DNA from: Rhododendron vialii
Lineage: Eukaryota > Streptophyta > Magnoliopsida > Ericales > Ericaceae
DNA: 64,000 nt
Assembly: GCF_030253575.1 (NCBI RefSeq)
Contig: NC_080557.1
Location: forward strand, 15,848,001-15,912,000
Direction of reading: 5' to 3'
A program made the position numbers and the translations under genes. The notes beneath the pieces are model-generated. The model ran no database searches, was not told the DNA's origin, and worked only from the letters and a program-made list of their open reading frames with translations. Within the stretch, counting starts at the first letter, position 1; the number at the start of each line of letters is the position of its first letter. Below, in pieces: positions 1 to 12,847 of this stretch.

Positions 1-186
1 TTTGTTTACCTTAACTTGAGATATGGCTAGATGTTGCTTTTGACATTCTGTATGTTGGAGACACAAGTGTTATTCATCAAAGCTTGAAAGAGCGGCAGGA
101 GCTTCTCCGTAAAGTTGTTATGCCTATAAAGGGTCGGTTGGAAATTTTGGTTCCTAGTGGTGGTTTTAATGACCATCGGCCTTCTG

Positions 187-2394
187 GTAAGCGATGATTT
201 GCGATCTCTAGTAAATAGCTGGTACAGTGCTGGAATATTTTTAGTACCCGGTGCAGAAGACATACTTGGTGTGAGTTTGGATAAAATGGTCTATGACGCC
301 TTGTAAACACAATTTTCCTTGGAAAATAAAGGAAGTATGCTACAAAAATTATGAATTTTGTAGTGTTCCGGATCCTTAACATGAAAATTAGGTGAATCCG
401 ACACTTATACTCATATCCAGCACCTGCACGCGATTTCATGTAACATAGGTGCTTCATGCTGTTAGAAGTTTTGTAACTAGCCTGTTACCTAACCATTGCA
501 CCATGGTGTAACAACCCAGAGTTTATGCACCTTACTCAAGAGAGTTACTAGCCACTAGGCCTCTTTTTCATCCCTTATTACAACTTGCCTATCAAATAAG
601 GCAAGGAAATTTCAATTCAGCCAATTCTCAAATTTGGATAAGAAACGATCTATGAGTTATAGGTTATAAAAACTTAAACCACGGGCAGTTGGCTATAACA
701 AACTCACACCAAGTATGTTTAAACCTGAGGTTGACCACCTCCAGATGAGTCTTACGACTCTTATCCATAATCTGAGTCTTATGCCTAGTTTGGCATTAAA
801 GTTGAAAACTGAATATGCTTCCTACGTGATTGTCCAACCAGATCGGACACATACCCCATATCCTTACGAAACTGTCGAGTGTCTGATGTGGTTATTTCAT
901 TCCATTTCAAAGAGCCCATTTTTTTTTTTTGAACGGCGAAATATTATTATTGGGGAAAGGGGTCCAACCAAGAGTTGGAAAACAGCCATAAGGGACAAAG
1001 TCCCAACACCAAAGAGCCAAAGAAGCCCAGATAAAACAACGAAGCACAAAAACACCTAAGGGCCAAATAAGCCCAAATACAACTAAGGGCCTAAAACCCA
1101 GATCAAACAGTGAAAGCCCACACACCAAGAAGACCCAAAACCTAGCCCTAATCAACAGATCCCCCCCGTCCACCCTCTTCCACCACCGCCACCAGACAGA
1201 GACAGAGCATGTACCACCAACCACTGGACCACCCAGTCGACAACCACCGTGCTACCTCCAGCAACCCATCGACTAAGCGAACCGAAACCCAAAAATCAGC
1301 CACTGCTGTGGATGCTCAACCTAAGCCGTTAAGCAAACATAGGAAAACTCAATAGTAGATCCGTGGGGGAGACCACACCGGCCGACTACCACACACACCT
1401 TTAGGCAGCACATCGGAAAACCCAAGGGAGAACCAATAAGTGAGGAAGCCAGCCATGGGGAAGCAGAGAAACAGATCTGCCGATCAAGATAGGGGAACGA
1501 AAATAAAGGGAGGGGAGGATCGAGACGGATGAAACCGGATCTTACCAATACCACTCACTGGTGACTGAGAAACCCCAAAGTTGACCCGTCGGCCGAAATC
1601 AGCACACACAAGACAGATCTGGAAAAGCCCACTCGTAATCATTCACAAGCATCGGCCAAAACCCCGCCACAATCCGCTGAAACAGTACGCCGTTCATTTT
1701 GTGAATAACATGAAAAAAGAGAGATCAGAAGCAGGAGGGTGGATGGAGGTAGAGAACGGATAGAGGGAGAGGGATGAGATAAGGTGGAGAAAGGAAGACC
1801 GGGGGGGGGGGGGGGGGGGGGGGAATGCCTTTTAGAGAGAGAGGAGAGAGAAAGGAGTCGTCTCTTTCAAAGAGCCCATTAACGTACTTCGACAATGTCT
1901 TGAGGCACGTTGGGAATATGTTATCTTGTGAGATTTTAAAGATGTGGTGAGATGTTCGGTTGCGATGGCTTTTAAGGGTTGGGTTCCAGTTTCTGAAAAC
2001 TCGCCCTAGTATCAAGCGATTCATCTGATGATTTAGTTCCTCGTTTCTATGTTTTTCCACCCAAAGTTGTTTATGCACTTCAAGAATCCATGTAAGTTTT
2101 CACTATTACTGGTATGATGCTTCCTGAATAAAAGTGTGCAGCGGCTTCAAGTGTTATACCAGAGCAGTGTGTAGTAATGTCATCGTGAAAAGTAGATTAT
2201 TTCGGTTGGATTCGCTAGACTAACTATAAATTTTGTTCTAAAGTTAAGTCACTGCTTAGGAAGTAGTTATATGTTTTTTAGCAGTAGTTTATTCCATTTC
2301 CTAGTGATAATGAAAGGGCCCTATCGTTGGAAAGCCAACGGTGAAAATATGCTCTACTCTGCTCGTTATTGCCGACGTTGTACTTGTCATGCAG
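187..2394 (+). other. LIG4 intron hosting a retroposon
   Basis: This stretch lies between the LIG4 exons ending at 186 and starting at 2395, with GTAAG donor and GCAG acceptor. About 0.95 kb of it is a retroposon (921-1864). The rest is AT-rich intron in which I see no other gene. Confidence 0.7.
921..1864 (-). mobile_element. Retroposon with poly(A) tail and 16-bp target duplication
   Basis: The 16-base direct repeat TTTCAAAGAGCCCATT flanks it at 905-920 and 1865-1880. The left end starts with a T run, so the inserted RNA copy has its poly(A) tail there and lies on the minus strand. Its other end is CT-rich on the minus strand and includes a run of more than 20 G on the plus strand from 1801. 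Long target duplication plus poly(A) is the mark of LINE-machinery retroposition. I see no reverse transcriptase, so it is non-autonomous or a retroposed transcript. Confidence 0.8.
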
Positions 2395-3145
2395 GGGAAC
2401 CATGCTGGTCGGTTATTGCTTACAACATTGATGATGTAGAGAGATTTTTTAAAGAAGCTGTTGAAAACATGTCTGAAAACTGTTTACTTTGTTGTACCTT
2501 TATTTAATTGGGTGGTTATAGATCGCCTGAGACTTATTTGGGCATCCGTGGATAGTAGGCCACATAAAGATACTTTTAACTGTATATGATATCCTTTTTT
2601 GGGTATCAAGTTAGAATTTGACCACAGCAACTGCAGATCAGTCTGAAACTGTGATATGTGATAAGTCGATCAAAGTTCAACAAAGGTAGCACTATCAAGT
2701 GAAATCGTATTGGGTTTTTTTGAGTTCAACACTCCGCTGTCTCCTTTCTAGTGATATGTTTCAAAAGGGTTTTTGAAGTGTAAATTATTTCCAAGGACTT
2801 CCCTATGCCTTATCAAAATATCTCAAATCATATCCTATACATTTGTAGGAGGCATTATTTTTTATAATTTTTAGAAGTATAGAAACAATTTTTTGAAGAG
2901 TCTATGAACTTTAGGAATAGTTTCGCTGAGTTTCTTGCCAGTGTCCCTTAGTTCTTAGGGGATACCCTTACATTTTTTCCTGAAGGTTTGGAATGTTTCC
3001 CCATTATTATCGTAAGACAGTCGTGGTTGTACAGGAAGACCAATTTTGTTCCCAAGCCAAATAGAGTTTGCTGGTGACTTTTGTTGAACTGTTGGCCACC
3101 AACTCGGCTTAAAGCTCAAACTATTGGAGAGAGCCAACTTTACTA

Positions 3146-3356
3146 CTCCCTCCATCCCTTTTTAAATGTCCATTATAGGAATACTTGCATTTTCAAAGCC
3201 CCCCCAAAAATGTATTCCATATATTTTTTATTTTGCACTAAATGAGCACTTTAATTTGGTGCAAAAAAAATTAAAAAAATTATATGAAAATACTTTTTTT
3301 GGGGGTTTGAAAATGTACGTATTCCTATAGTTGACATTTAAAAGGGACAGAGGGAG
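3146..3356. mobile_element. Stowaway-type MITE
   Basis: About 210 bp bounded by CTCCCTCCATCCC and its inverted partner GGGACAGAGGGAG, flanked by TA on both sides. These termini and the TA duplication define Tc1/Mariner-derived Stowaway MITEs. It sits in a LIG4 intron. Related copies are at 35359, 50764 and 51849. Confidence 0.85.
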
Positions 3357-4751
3357 TATTATATCTTAAAAATGGCCCATCTTGTCTTGTTAAACTCTCA
3401 TCCATAAGTGGGCTAAACAAGTGCAAGTACTTTAATTATCAGGTACACTTTGAATATATCATCTATTTCAAACTCTCATGCCAGGTTGAGTTATTCACAA
3501 CCCCCTCATGTAAACGCTTAAGCTGTTATAAAGGGGTTATTTTTTGTTTATATCCCTAGGATTTCATCTTTATGGTCGTCGAAACTGGGTGTAATAAGAA
3601 ATTTTTTTCTTGAAATATTGTCAAAATTAATTTGAGGTTGAGAGAGGAGGTCTAAGCATCCTGCTATTTTGGCTTTTGTGGTGAGAATTTCAAGAGAGTT
3701 TTTCTGTTTGTGGGCCTTGTCGCATCAAAGTGATAAACGACTGTCCAATCAGGCTTGTTTTTATTTTCTGATTAGTGACGTGTAAGAACAGAATGCATGT
3801 ACCGGAATGGTATGGGGATGTCTGTGGTGTTTCCCTTGCATGATTCTTGCATTTGCTTGGTTTCAGCATCGAACAGTCAAATACTTGTAGCTTGCAATTC
3901 GATTTTTTATTTATTACCAAGACCTGGAATTCGATTGAGAAGTTTGTAGAATGATCTTGTCACATCCCAAGTTATTGTTAACATCGTACGCTTGTCCAAT
4001 ACTATTGTTTGTTCTATTTGATTCACATGGTTGTGATAATTAGTTTCGGAATTCTGTCCACTGGTTGAAGAAATTGATTGACAGTATGTCCTCACCTAAA
4101 TCATTCTTTGTCTTAGAGACGAAGGTATTGTGCTAAAAGACTGTGGTTCCAAATGGGAACTAGGGGATCGAAGTGGGAAGTGGTTAAAGTTGAAGCCTTA
4201 GTATGTTCGAGCTGGCTTTGATTTAGATGTTCTTATAATAGGTATCTGATTACTATTCTTTAACCTCTCTTTTACTTGAAACTGTTAGGGACATAGTTTG
4301 TACCTTATTTCATATTTCGTTTGAGTTTTTGCATAGGAGGATACTACAGGTCTGGGTGTCGTGGAGGAGAGGTGAGCATTTTGTCCTTCTCCTTGCGATA
4401 AAGTTTTCTGAGTGTTACCACTCCGCTAAATGACTTATCGATTTCTTTATATACCTGAATTTGGCTAAAGTTGACTTTTGGTGTCCTTGTGGTACTGAAG
4501 GTGGCTCAATTTCTGGTGGGCCTTGTAGTGCGTTCAAGCCCAAACACATTCCCTAGCCGGTAAGCATTTTTTTTTTTTGTAGACGTACTGGAATGAGCTG
4601 CCTTTCTTAAATGAAGTTTGGGGACTGTGTTTATTTATTGTTTTCATTTTGTATGCTCTTTTTAGGTCTTTCAGAATTTTAACCTACCTTTACTCTCAAT
4701 TTACTTCGGGATGAGTTTCAAGGCTGCTATCTATGATAATCTTGTCATAAA

Positions 4752-4880
4752 GGCCCCGTTTCACTAACTAAAATAAGTAATTATTTTTCAAAGTATAGGT
4801 GATGTATTGTGAGAGAATGACCAGTCTAGTAAAACGGAAAATAAGTGCTTAAAAAATAAGAACCTTAGCAGAACGGGGCC
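4752..4880. mobile_element. Short TIR element (GGCCCCGTT ends)
   Basis: 129 bp with perfect GGCCCCGTT / AACGGGGCC ends and an interior of AATAAGT-type A/T blocks, flanked by AAA on each side. It shares ends and interior words with the larger element at 49263-50029, where a TTA duplication is visible, so PIF/Harbinger ancestry is the best guess. Confidence 0.65.
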
Positions 4881-5399
4881 AAAGTGGTTTCACTTGAGCA
4901 TGTGGGAGAAATCATGGTTGCCAAACTTCCTTTGATGTGGGAGAGCACTAGAACACTCAGAATAGCATTGAATATGGTAATAACTTCCCCCAATAATGGT
5001 TGAATCACTGTAACCAATTTTGTATAAAAGGCCATGAGCTCTATTGAACCATGTGCTACCATGTCCATGTCTTCGATTTACATATCAACTTTTGTTAACA
5101 TTGGTCTTGCTTATTATTGGTTTTTCTTGTATTCCTTACTGGATATTGGTGCATGGGATGTTTCAATAGTTGGTGTTTAAAGGGATAGCGACATGGTTTA
5201 GCATATCCATATGGTAGATTAGAAATAGGGTACTAGTCGTGTTGGTTAGGTTGAGACATTCAACTCAATTGGCTGATAATTTGAAATATCAACATAATAC
5301 AATCGAATGAGTGATGACGATACGTATCTCGATACCACGGTTTAGAACCCTGCCCCAGGCTCATATACTAGCTTTGGAGGTGATATTTTACCATTGTGG

Positions 5400-5893
5400 G
5401 ACAAAGCTCCTCCTCTTCTTTGTACGTACGGCCCCCAACTGGGCCCAACAATGTACTTCAAGCTATCTAACACCCTCCCTCACATGCAACCACGCTTGCA
5501 CGCCAAATTTGATAGATAGAGCGAAACATAATACAAAATGGAGAAGCAGAATGAAAATGGGGAATAAATGCAAACAGAGAGAGTTGAACCGAAGACCTCT
5601 TGGAACTTGAGCTCTGATACCATGTTAAGTTACCAGTAGTCCCAAAAGCTTAATGCTGTGTTCGGATGACAACTTTGGAAAATTTGGAAAGGATTTTTGG
5701 GGTAATGAGTGGTGAGAGAAATTAGGGTAATACTTGAAGATAGGTGTAATGGGAGGAGGGAGAAATGATAGTAATGATTGAAAGTAGGGGTAAGAGTGTT
5801 TTTGGAGTTGGAATTTTTTTTTCATGTTATGATCCGAACAAGGCATAAGCTGTTAGGAAATAGGCCCAACAATGCATATCAAGCTATCTAACA
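5400..5893 (-). mobile_element. TRIM-like short LTR element
   Basis: Read on the minus strand, one short LTR (5623-5893, including an inserted MITE) starts TGTTAGATAGCTTGAT and ends CTTAACA. It is followed directly by a primer-binding site complementary to initiator tRNA-Met (plus-strand GCTCTGATACCA at 5611-5622). A purine-rich GTGAGGGAGGGTGTT leads into the second LTR end at 5472. There is no coding capacity. The outer left boundary is not sharp. Related copies are at 11800-12100 and 37922-38320. Confidence 0.65.
5654..5845. mobile_element. PIF/Harbinger-like MITE inside the TRIM LTR
   Basis: 192 bp with inverted ends TGCTGTGTTCGGAT and TGCCTTGTTCGGAT and a TAA duplication at 5651-5653 and 5846-5848. 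Removing it restores AGCTTAAGCTG-type sequence, which the related TRIM near 12060 has uninterrupted. The 3-bp TAA duplication fits PIF/Harbinger. Confidence 0.8.
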
Positions 5894-8800
5894 AAATGAA
5901 GGATCTATATCATAGGGATCGAAACGAAATAAATTGCTCTATGGCCCAAACAAAGGGGCAATCAATGAATCCTTAACGTTGATAGGAAGATGATTTCCAA
6001 TTGATTTTGTTCTACGATATCCTATTGTCAGCAGTACCTATGTTACATCGACGTTGGTGCAGCCATGCGGATTTCGGGTCTGGGTATGGACCTAAGTAAC
6101 CTGATTTTTGTAATTGTTGTCGAAAGAATACCAGGACACGCCAAATATTATAGTCCTTAGGTATGTCTTCCTTTTTTTAGGATAAATATAGCTTACTAGC
6201 TGCCTTCAAGCTTTTGTACATAACATAGTTGTATGCATACATTTTGGTAAATTTGAGTTACAAAATTTGGTTGTGGGTGAATGTCCAACTACACATTGTG
6301 GGTGGTGGTTTTGAGAGCTCTTCTCGGGTAGACCCGTCCGCCTTCCTTCTCCACCGAGTAACCTGCAAAACAAATCATAGGGCTGTGACCAGCCAAACGA
6401 CCCTCTGACGCTCAAGTTAGTGAGTGGAGAAGGAGTAAGTACTGTAGACTCAGGATGTCGTACATTGCTTAGGGTTTATCCTTTGGTGTTTGTAGGCAGT
6501 GCGTACTTGCTCCCAAAGTAAAGCCGTGCCTGTGAGTCACGCGTAACCGCTTCAGTTAGTGACGTCTGGCCATCACATGGCCTCCATGTACACTAATCGA
6601 GATTCTTCTAGAAACATCCAGAACTGACTCTCGGGTCATCACGCGGTTGGCACTTTGGGTTGGGTTGACCGTTGGCACTGACCGTCCTACCGGAACGCAG
6701 ACCTTGGGCTTACACCTGCGTCGCTCAACGGGTGGACTGTTTGGCATGGCCCACCACCGCTCGTCTTGTGGGTTTGGTTTACTCATTATCTCATCTCAGC
6801 CCAATATAGGTTTGGCCCAATACATGGGTCGGGTTTGGCCCTCCACACAAATTCCGGACATAGAGTCGTGTCAGTGTCCGAGACAAGTACTTGAATATTT
6901 AGAAGAGCCCATGTAATGTAGATCATTACATCCTCTTTGCATTTATCCAGAGACGTCACCAGTGCTATGGGCTTTCAGGTAGGACCGTAGGATGCAAATA
7001 CGTTGGGGCCTGAGACAACTGTCTCCAATGAACTGGACAAAATTGCCTCGTAACTTGGACCTTCGATGCAGTCCCTCCCTTAAAAAACCTCGTCCAGAAG
7101 GTTTTCTGTGATGTAATAGATGGAAGTTAGACTATGAGTAACCCACGTTGTGGAGTTTAATTGTTTGCACGGCACTTAGAATATGTATGTACCCTTTTGT
7201 TTTCTGAAGTCTGTCAATCTTCAAATGATTCTGACCGCATTATGTTGTTGCAGATTCATTTCTTTTTGCATGGTGGGAACTGGACTTTCTGACGAAGAGC
7301 TTGACGCTGTTGTCACTAAGTTAAAGCCTTTTTTTCAGGTATTATTTAGATAAAGGTGTTGTCTATGTAGTGTTTTCTTTAATTACCCGCATTCAGAAGG
7401 CCATGGAGACAAAGAAGACTGCTCTGTATATTAAGGTCTCCCTTCGCACTTACTCTGTGGTCTTGGTCCTAAATCAGTTGTGACAGTGGTCTTTGAAGCC
7501 ATGTTTGTGCATTTTTTAGGCCCCTCAGTTTGGCCCAATATGCAATCAATTTCACATTAGGCAGGTTGCAATTAGCTTAGAAAGGCATTTTTTTGGGGTG
7601 GGCAAATGATAGATTGGCATGTTTGGTTCAACTTACTCCAAGCTTGATGCTAATGAGTAATGATCCATAAGCACATTCTACAAACATTCCACCTCCAGCT
7701 TCAAGACAATCAGCTGCTTTTCAGCTTAACTGACATATTTTTCCCCTCGTACGCTGCAAGAAGAAGCTGCACCAAACACACTTGCACTAGCGACTCCCAC
7801 TTAAAAAGCCATAAGGAGCCATCATATGGTCAAAACATAAAATGTTATTTAAAATATTTTCAGGAGTGAATCTGTTGCTTGCGTGTATGAACATTTACAT
7901 GTCCTATTGGCTGTTACAGTCTAGATTAAGCTGAACAGTTGACTTTTCAGGAGAAACGAACACCCAAAGAAGGCACCGCCAAGTTTTTATGCAGTTACAA
8001 ATAACTCCAAAGAGCGACCAGATGTTTGGATTGACAACCCTGAAAAGTGAGCTTCTTTTTTCCTCTTTTTGAGCATGAGAAAATCTTTTATAAAAGATCA
8101 CATTGTTCACCTTTTTTCTCTTTTTACTTTATTATTTTTCGCAGATCAATTATTCTATCTATTACCAGTGATATTAGAACAATAAGGTCGGAGGTATGGT
8201 CTTAGAAGATGGCTTTGATTGTTCTCTTCTTATTAACTACACAAAGATTTCTAGTTCAGTCGTAGAAAGCTTATGCGGTTTTCACCCACACAGCTTGGTT
8301 GTTTGATATCACATTCTTTGACATACTCATTGTCATATTTGTTTCATTTCCCAGGTATTTGCTGCTCCATACAGCTTGAGATATCCGCGTATAGACAGAG
8401 TGAGATATGACAAGCCTTGGCATGAATGTCTTGATGTGCAATGTAAGCTGATGAAATGTGTGAAAGTGATATTGTCCATAATTGAATCTTTTTATTTAAC
8501 TCAAATGGTTTTGTGTATGGGTTTCTGCCTCCTTTCTTTAGTTTTTTTTTTTTCTGTTAAGATTGTTTTTAAAAGTATTCGGTTGGTTACTTTAGGTTTT
8601 ACTCATGTTTCTTACAAGTTAGTATGTTTTATTTCCTCAATTGCAGCTTTTGTAGAATTGGTGGATTCAAGCAATGGCACCGCAAAGAGGGGGGCTGATT
8701 GTGGAGAAGTGCAGAACAATAAACTAAGAGGCATGAAATTATCACGCAAAGGAGAGAAGAAGAGAGTTTCTGTTGTTTCTCCTCGTTTCATTCAGACTGA

Positions 8801-9474
8801 TGTTTCTTACGTAACGGAAGCGACCTTGATATTTTCAGACATGGTGTTTTGTATCCTCAATCATGTGGATTTAAATAGTTCTTAGTTCTGCACAAAATAA
8901 GTTATACAAAATTTGTCATGAATGGAAACCTTTGTATGTGTTACTATAATGTACATTTGTTAAGAGATTCCTCAAAATTGCAATAGTGTATCTTATGTGC
9001 ATAAGTTGTTTAGAGACTTTTGCTGACCAGGTCAACTTGACCTGATGAACCGGATGAACATTTTAGTGTTTTAAGGTTTATGTATGCCGTGACAACTTAC
9101 ATATCGAGATGTGATCCTTTCAGAGGTATGCTGTCACTAAATAACTTTGGCACCTTTAGGTTTTTTAAGTGTTTTATGTAGTGTTTTTTCTTCCTTGACA
9201 TCTATAGACTTTGTCAACGTGCCTCCAACCCATTCACTGGATTCCTTGCACAAAATGGTAGCGGAGAATGGATGAACTTTCTCCATGAATTTGAACAATT
9301 CAGTTACTCACTGCATTGCATCTGAATGTAAAGGTCTCTCTCTCTCTGTACATGGACTTCCATTCCCATATTTTTTTGCTTCTGCTTCTTTTTGTTCAAT
9401 CTGGCTAATGGGACCTCTAAACTGAAAGAGGAAGGAATGGGACATGTAACAGGCACCCGTAGCTCTTACCTCTT

Positions 9475-9570
<96 letters not shown>

Positions 9571-9606
9571 ATTACTATTATTGTTGTTGTTATGATTATT
9601 ATTATG
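9475..9606. repeat. Compound trinucleotide microsatellite (TAA/TTA/TTG)
   Basis: Consecutive blocks of TAA, TTA and TTG repeats in a LIG4 intron. The long open frames across it are low-complexity artefacts. Confidence 0.95.
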
Positions 9607-10069
9607 ATCACCATTTTTATTAGGAGTTTTTAAATATCCATCCTCATAGCTCATCCCACGTAAGTATTCATCCTGGTCATTTTGAACAGTTATGTTTTAA
9701 TCTTTTCAATGTGTGAAATACCCTTGTTACCCCTTATTGTTATTAAGGTGTGAATATGTGTGTGTATATATATTTATTGCTTGTTTGATTCCTAAATTAA
9801 AGGGATTTGGATGAATACCACAATCCTTCTTGATTCCTAAATTAAACCTTATTGAAGAAAAATTAAAGGGATTCCGTTTCACATCACAATCCTCCAATTA
9901 AGTGAGAAATAATAGGAGAATTTCAAATTTCCAAATTTTTGAATGTGCAGATTATCAAATCCCAATTATTTCTATTTTCCTTTATGAAATATTCCTACAA
10001 ATGCACCATGAAAATCAAACTTTAAAAACATGACCACATATTCATGAATTCGCCATGAATAATCACAGG

Positions 10070-10250
10070 AAATTTATTTTTGATCAGCAAAAAGATTATA
10101 TTAAAAACTTGATAAGGATACATCAAGAAAAAAAGAAAGCCTAAACCATGATATTGATACATGGAAAAAGGGAAAATAAACTTCCAATAATGCATTGGAA
10201 GAGAGAAATAGGAAAAAAGAGAAAAAGGCCAAAACAATAGGCCAAAATTA
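10070..10250 (-). mobile_element. Probable LINE 3' end fragment
   Basis: Starts TTTTTGATCAGCAAAAAG followed by ATTATATTAAAAAC, the reverse complement of the tails of many plant L1-type elements. A similar block lies at 52595. No reverse transcriptase is visible and the boundaries are approximate. Confidence 0.4.
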
Positions 10251-11799
10251 GCAACAGACTAATTCATAGACAGCCCAGGCAGAAAAACAACTTGAAACAC
10301 CTTCGGAATCTCCAGTCTTCAACATCAAAGTGTTAGCATATGAAGCATCAGCAATAGTGGGAAAGATCATACAGTTCCCTACTAGACTTTTAGCATGCCG
10401 TCTATTCCTCTTGTGAGGGAAAGAAGAGAAATTGTAGTAAGTTAGTAACTCCTTGGTCCTTCTCGCATATGCTCCCCTATTTAGATACTTTTAATTTCTA
10501 TTACCAATGGAGAATCTTTCTAAAGTATCTCCCTGGAAAATGCAACTTGTCGATTTCAATCCAGGGTGCACCTTGCCTTCTTCCAGCCATTTCAGGTTTT
10601 ATTTCATCATGCTTGTTCAAATGAACACGTGCAGGGATCAAATTTGAGGCAGCAAAACTTCGTGGAGATATTATTCATTACTCTTGGCTCTTGGATTGTC
10701 ATTCACAGAAAAAGCTCCTCACATTGCAGCCAAAGTTAGTATTTCCTTCTCTGGCCTTGGTGTGGCTCATTAATTGAATATTTTGCAACTTTACACATAA
10801 AGATATTTGCTATCATCTTCCTCTTGAAGGTACTTCCTCTTCCTTTCCGACTCTTCAAGGAAAAAGTTGCAACAAGAACTCGATGAAAACTTTGACCCTT
10901 ACTACTCGGATCTCAACATTGAAGACCTTAAACAGGTAGACTTAACAAGGGGACTGGCCTCCTGTATCTTCATTTATAGGGTTGTAAGCATATTAAGTGT
11001 CTAACTAATGGAAGAACAGAGAGTAAGGAATTTGGAGAAGGCTTTGCAATTTCAGCTTTCTATGCTGAATAAGTAGGATCATATCTCTCTGCACAAAGCT
11101 CGTAATAATTTTTATGCATATTTTATTTTTCCTATGTTGTGGAACTGTGTCCTTTTCAGCACTTAAGCAACATAAGTAGTTCAGAAGATTCCAAGACCAT
11201 TGACTACTACAAAGGGAAATTCTGTCCAAGGGATAAATGGTCCTGTTTTCATGGTTGCTGCATTTACATCCACTCTTTACCTCAGACTTTGTAAGATTCT
11301 CTGTGTGGTTCTTCAACTTCTTACGAGTGGACTGTATTTTACCTAGTATAAAGGACCTACTTTTATGAAAATTGTTTACTTCGTTTTAAAGGAATTCAGA
11401 TTCAAAAGTTTTAGACGAACTGGCGGTGAGGAGGATGAAGCTTGAAATTTCAATGTGTGGTGGCAAAGTCAGCAAGAGTCTTTCTCAGGCTACCCATTTA
11501 GTTGTCATATCTCCATTTGGATTCAACATGGACTTCAGTACAATATTGAGAGGGTATGGTACTAGTCCTCATATGATGAAATTGAGAATGAGGTTATTTT
11601 CTACAGCCACGAGTTGCATGCTTAAATCAATCATTTTAACTGGATTATGTGAGGTCATCAATTTAGAATTTAGGAATTATTTAGGGTGTGCTCGTTGCTT
11701 CAATCTGCTTGTGTAGGTTGCCTATTGATGATCGTCATCAATTAGGCTGGATGCTATGCAGTAAATCAATGCCGTTCTACTGTGCACCTTGCTTTGTAC

Positions 11800-12100
11800 T
11801 TGCCAACAATAGCTCAAAAAACATTGTTGGGTCCATTTTCAAACATTAAGCTTTTGAGACTTAACATGGTATCAAAGCTCAGGTTGGAAGAGGTTTTGGG
11901 TTCTTGTCTCGCTATTTGCATTTGTTTCCTATTTGCATTCTACTTCGCCCCTTTATATTTTGTTTCGCTCTATGTATAAAAATTGTATCTCCACGTGCAA
12001 AACGGGGTTGCACGTGAGGGAGGATGTTGAATAGTTTGATATACATTGTTGAGTTCATATCCTAACAGCTTAAGCTTTGGGGACTGCTTAACGGTACTAA
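11800..12100 (+). mobile_element. TRIM-like short LTR element
   Basis: The left LTR ends GAGACTTAACA at about 11869 and is followed by a tRNA-Met primer site (TGGTATCAAAGC). The right LTR starts TGTTGAATAGTTTGATA at about 12026, right after GTGAGGGAGGA, a polypurine-like tract. Both LTRs share CATTGTTG and AAGCTT blocks. It lies in a LIG4 intron. Confidence 0.65.
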
Positions 12101-12792
12101 GTTGAGCATTGATGGAGGTTCTGGTTTGCCAGTAGAAGTTGTGTACTTGCTGCGGCTAAGTTCATTGCTATAATGAGGCCCGAAATAACAAAAGTAAAGA
12201 AATCCGAACAAACATGAAATTTGAACTTTGTGGGCTATGTTTTCTTCTGCCTTACCTAATCTCTTGTAGTGAAAAATTTGATATCAATCCTAGTTATTAC
12301 ATCTTTTTCACATAAATGTTTGATTATTAAGATTATACTTACTGGTGGATTACAGTAGTTGTTATTACATCACCTTCACACAAACTATAAATTATTCTTG
12401 TGCTTTGGTATATTTATAGTTCAACCAATGTTTTCAAAGGCTAACTTGAGGCTCGCCTCGAGCTAGGCTGTCAAAAAAGGCCTCAAGGCCCTCGAATTTG
12501 TGCCTTATCCTCAAAAAGCCTACATGTTATGGATTCTCTACAGCTTTCTATTTCGAATGTCAAGTTGGAAGGTCCCTAGCAATTGGATCTTTGAGACATT
12601 CGTACAAGGTGCACCTTTTGTGCATTTTTACATATTTCCTGTCAGGTGTATATTGTTTTGGGACGGCGTGGCCAGTGGCCTATAGATCTTCACAACCTCA
12701 CCCTCTCTCTCAACCTGCCAATCTTTGCTTGAAGTGAAGGCACACCTTTTTGGGTATTTTGTTATTGTAAAAATTGGTGTACAGTATATGCA

Positions 12793-12794
<2 letters not shown>

Positions 12795-12842
<48 letters not shown>
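12795..12842. repeat. (TA)n microsatellite
   Basis: Uninterrupted TA dinucleotide run in a LIG4 intron. Confidence 0.95.

Positions 12843-12847
<5 letters not shown>

Larger units (their letters stand above)
4560..7253 (+). other. Large LIG4 intron filled with repeats
   Basis: A 2.7-kb intron between the exons at 4501-4559 and 7254-7338. It contains the GGCCCC-ended element, a TRIM with an inner MITE, and unclassified repeat-like DNA at about 6040-7000. I could not support any independent gene. Confidence 0.6.

Noticed and set aside
8376..8885. 169-codon plus-strand frame as a separate gene
   Set aside because: It is two LIG4 exons (8355-8442, 8647-8850) read through their intron.
9392..9654. 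Open frames of repeated Ile, Leu, Asn and Thr
   Set aside because: Translations of the TAA/TTA/TTG microsatellite, with no composition of a real protein.
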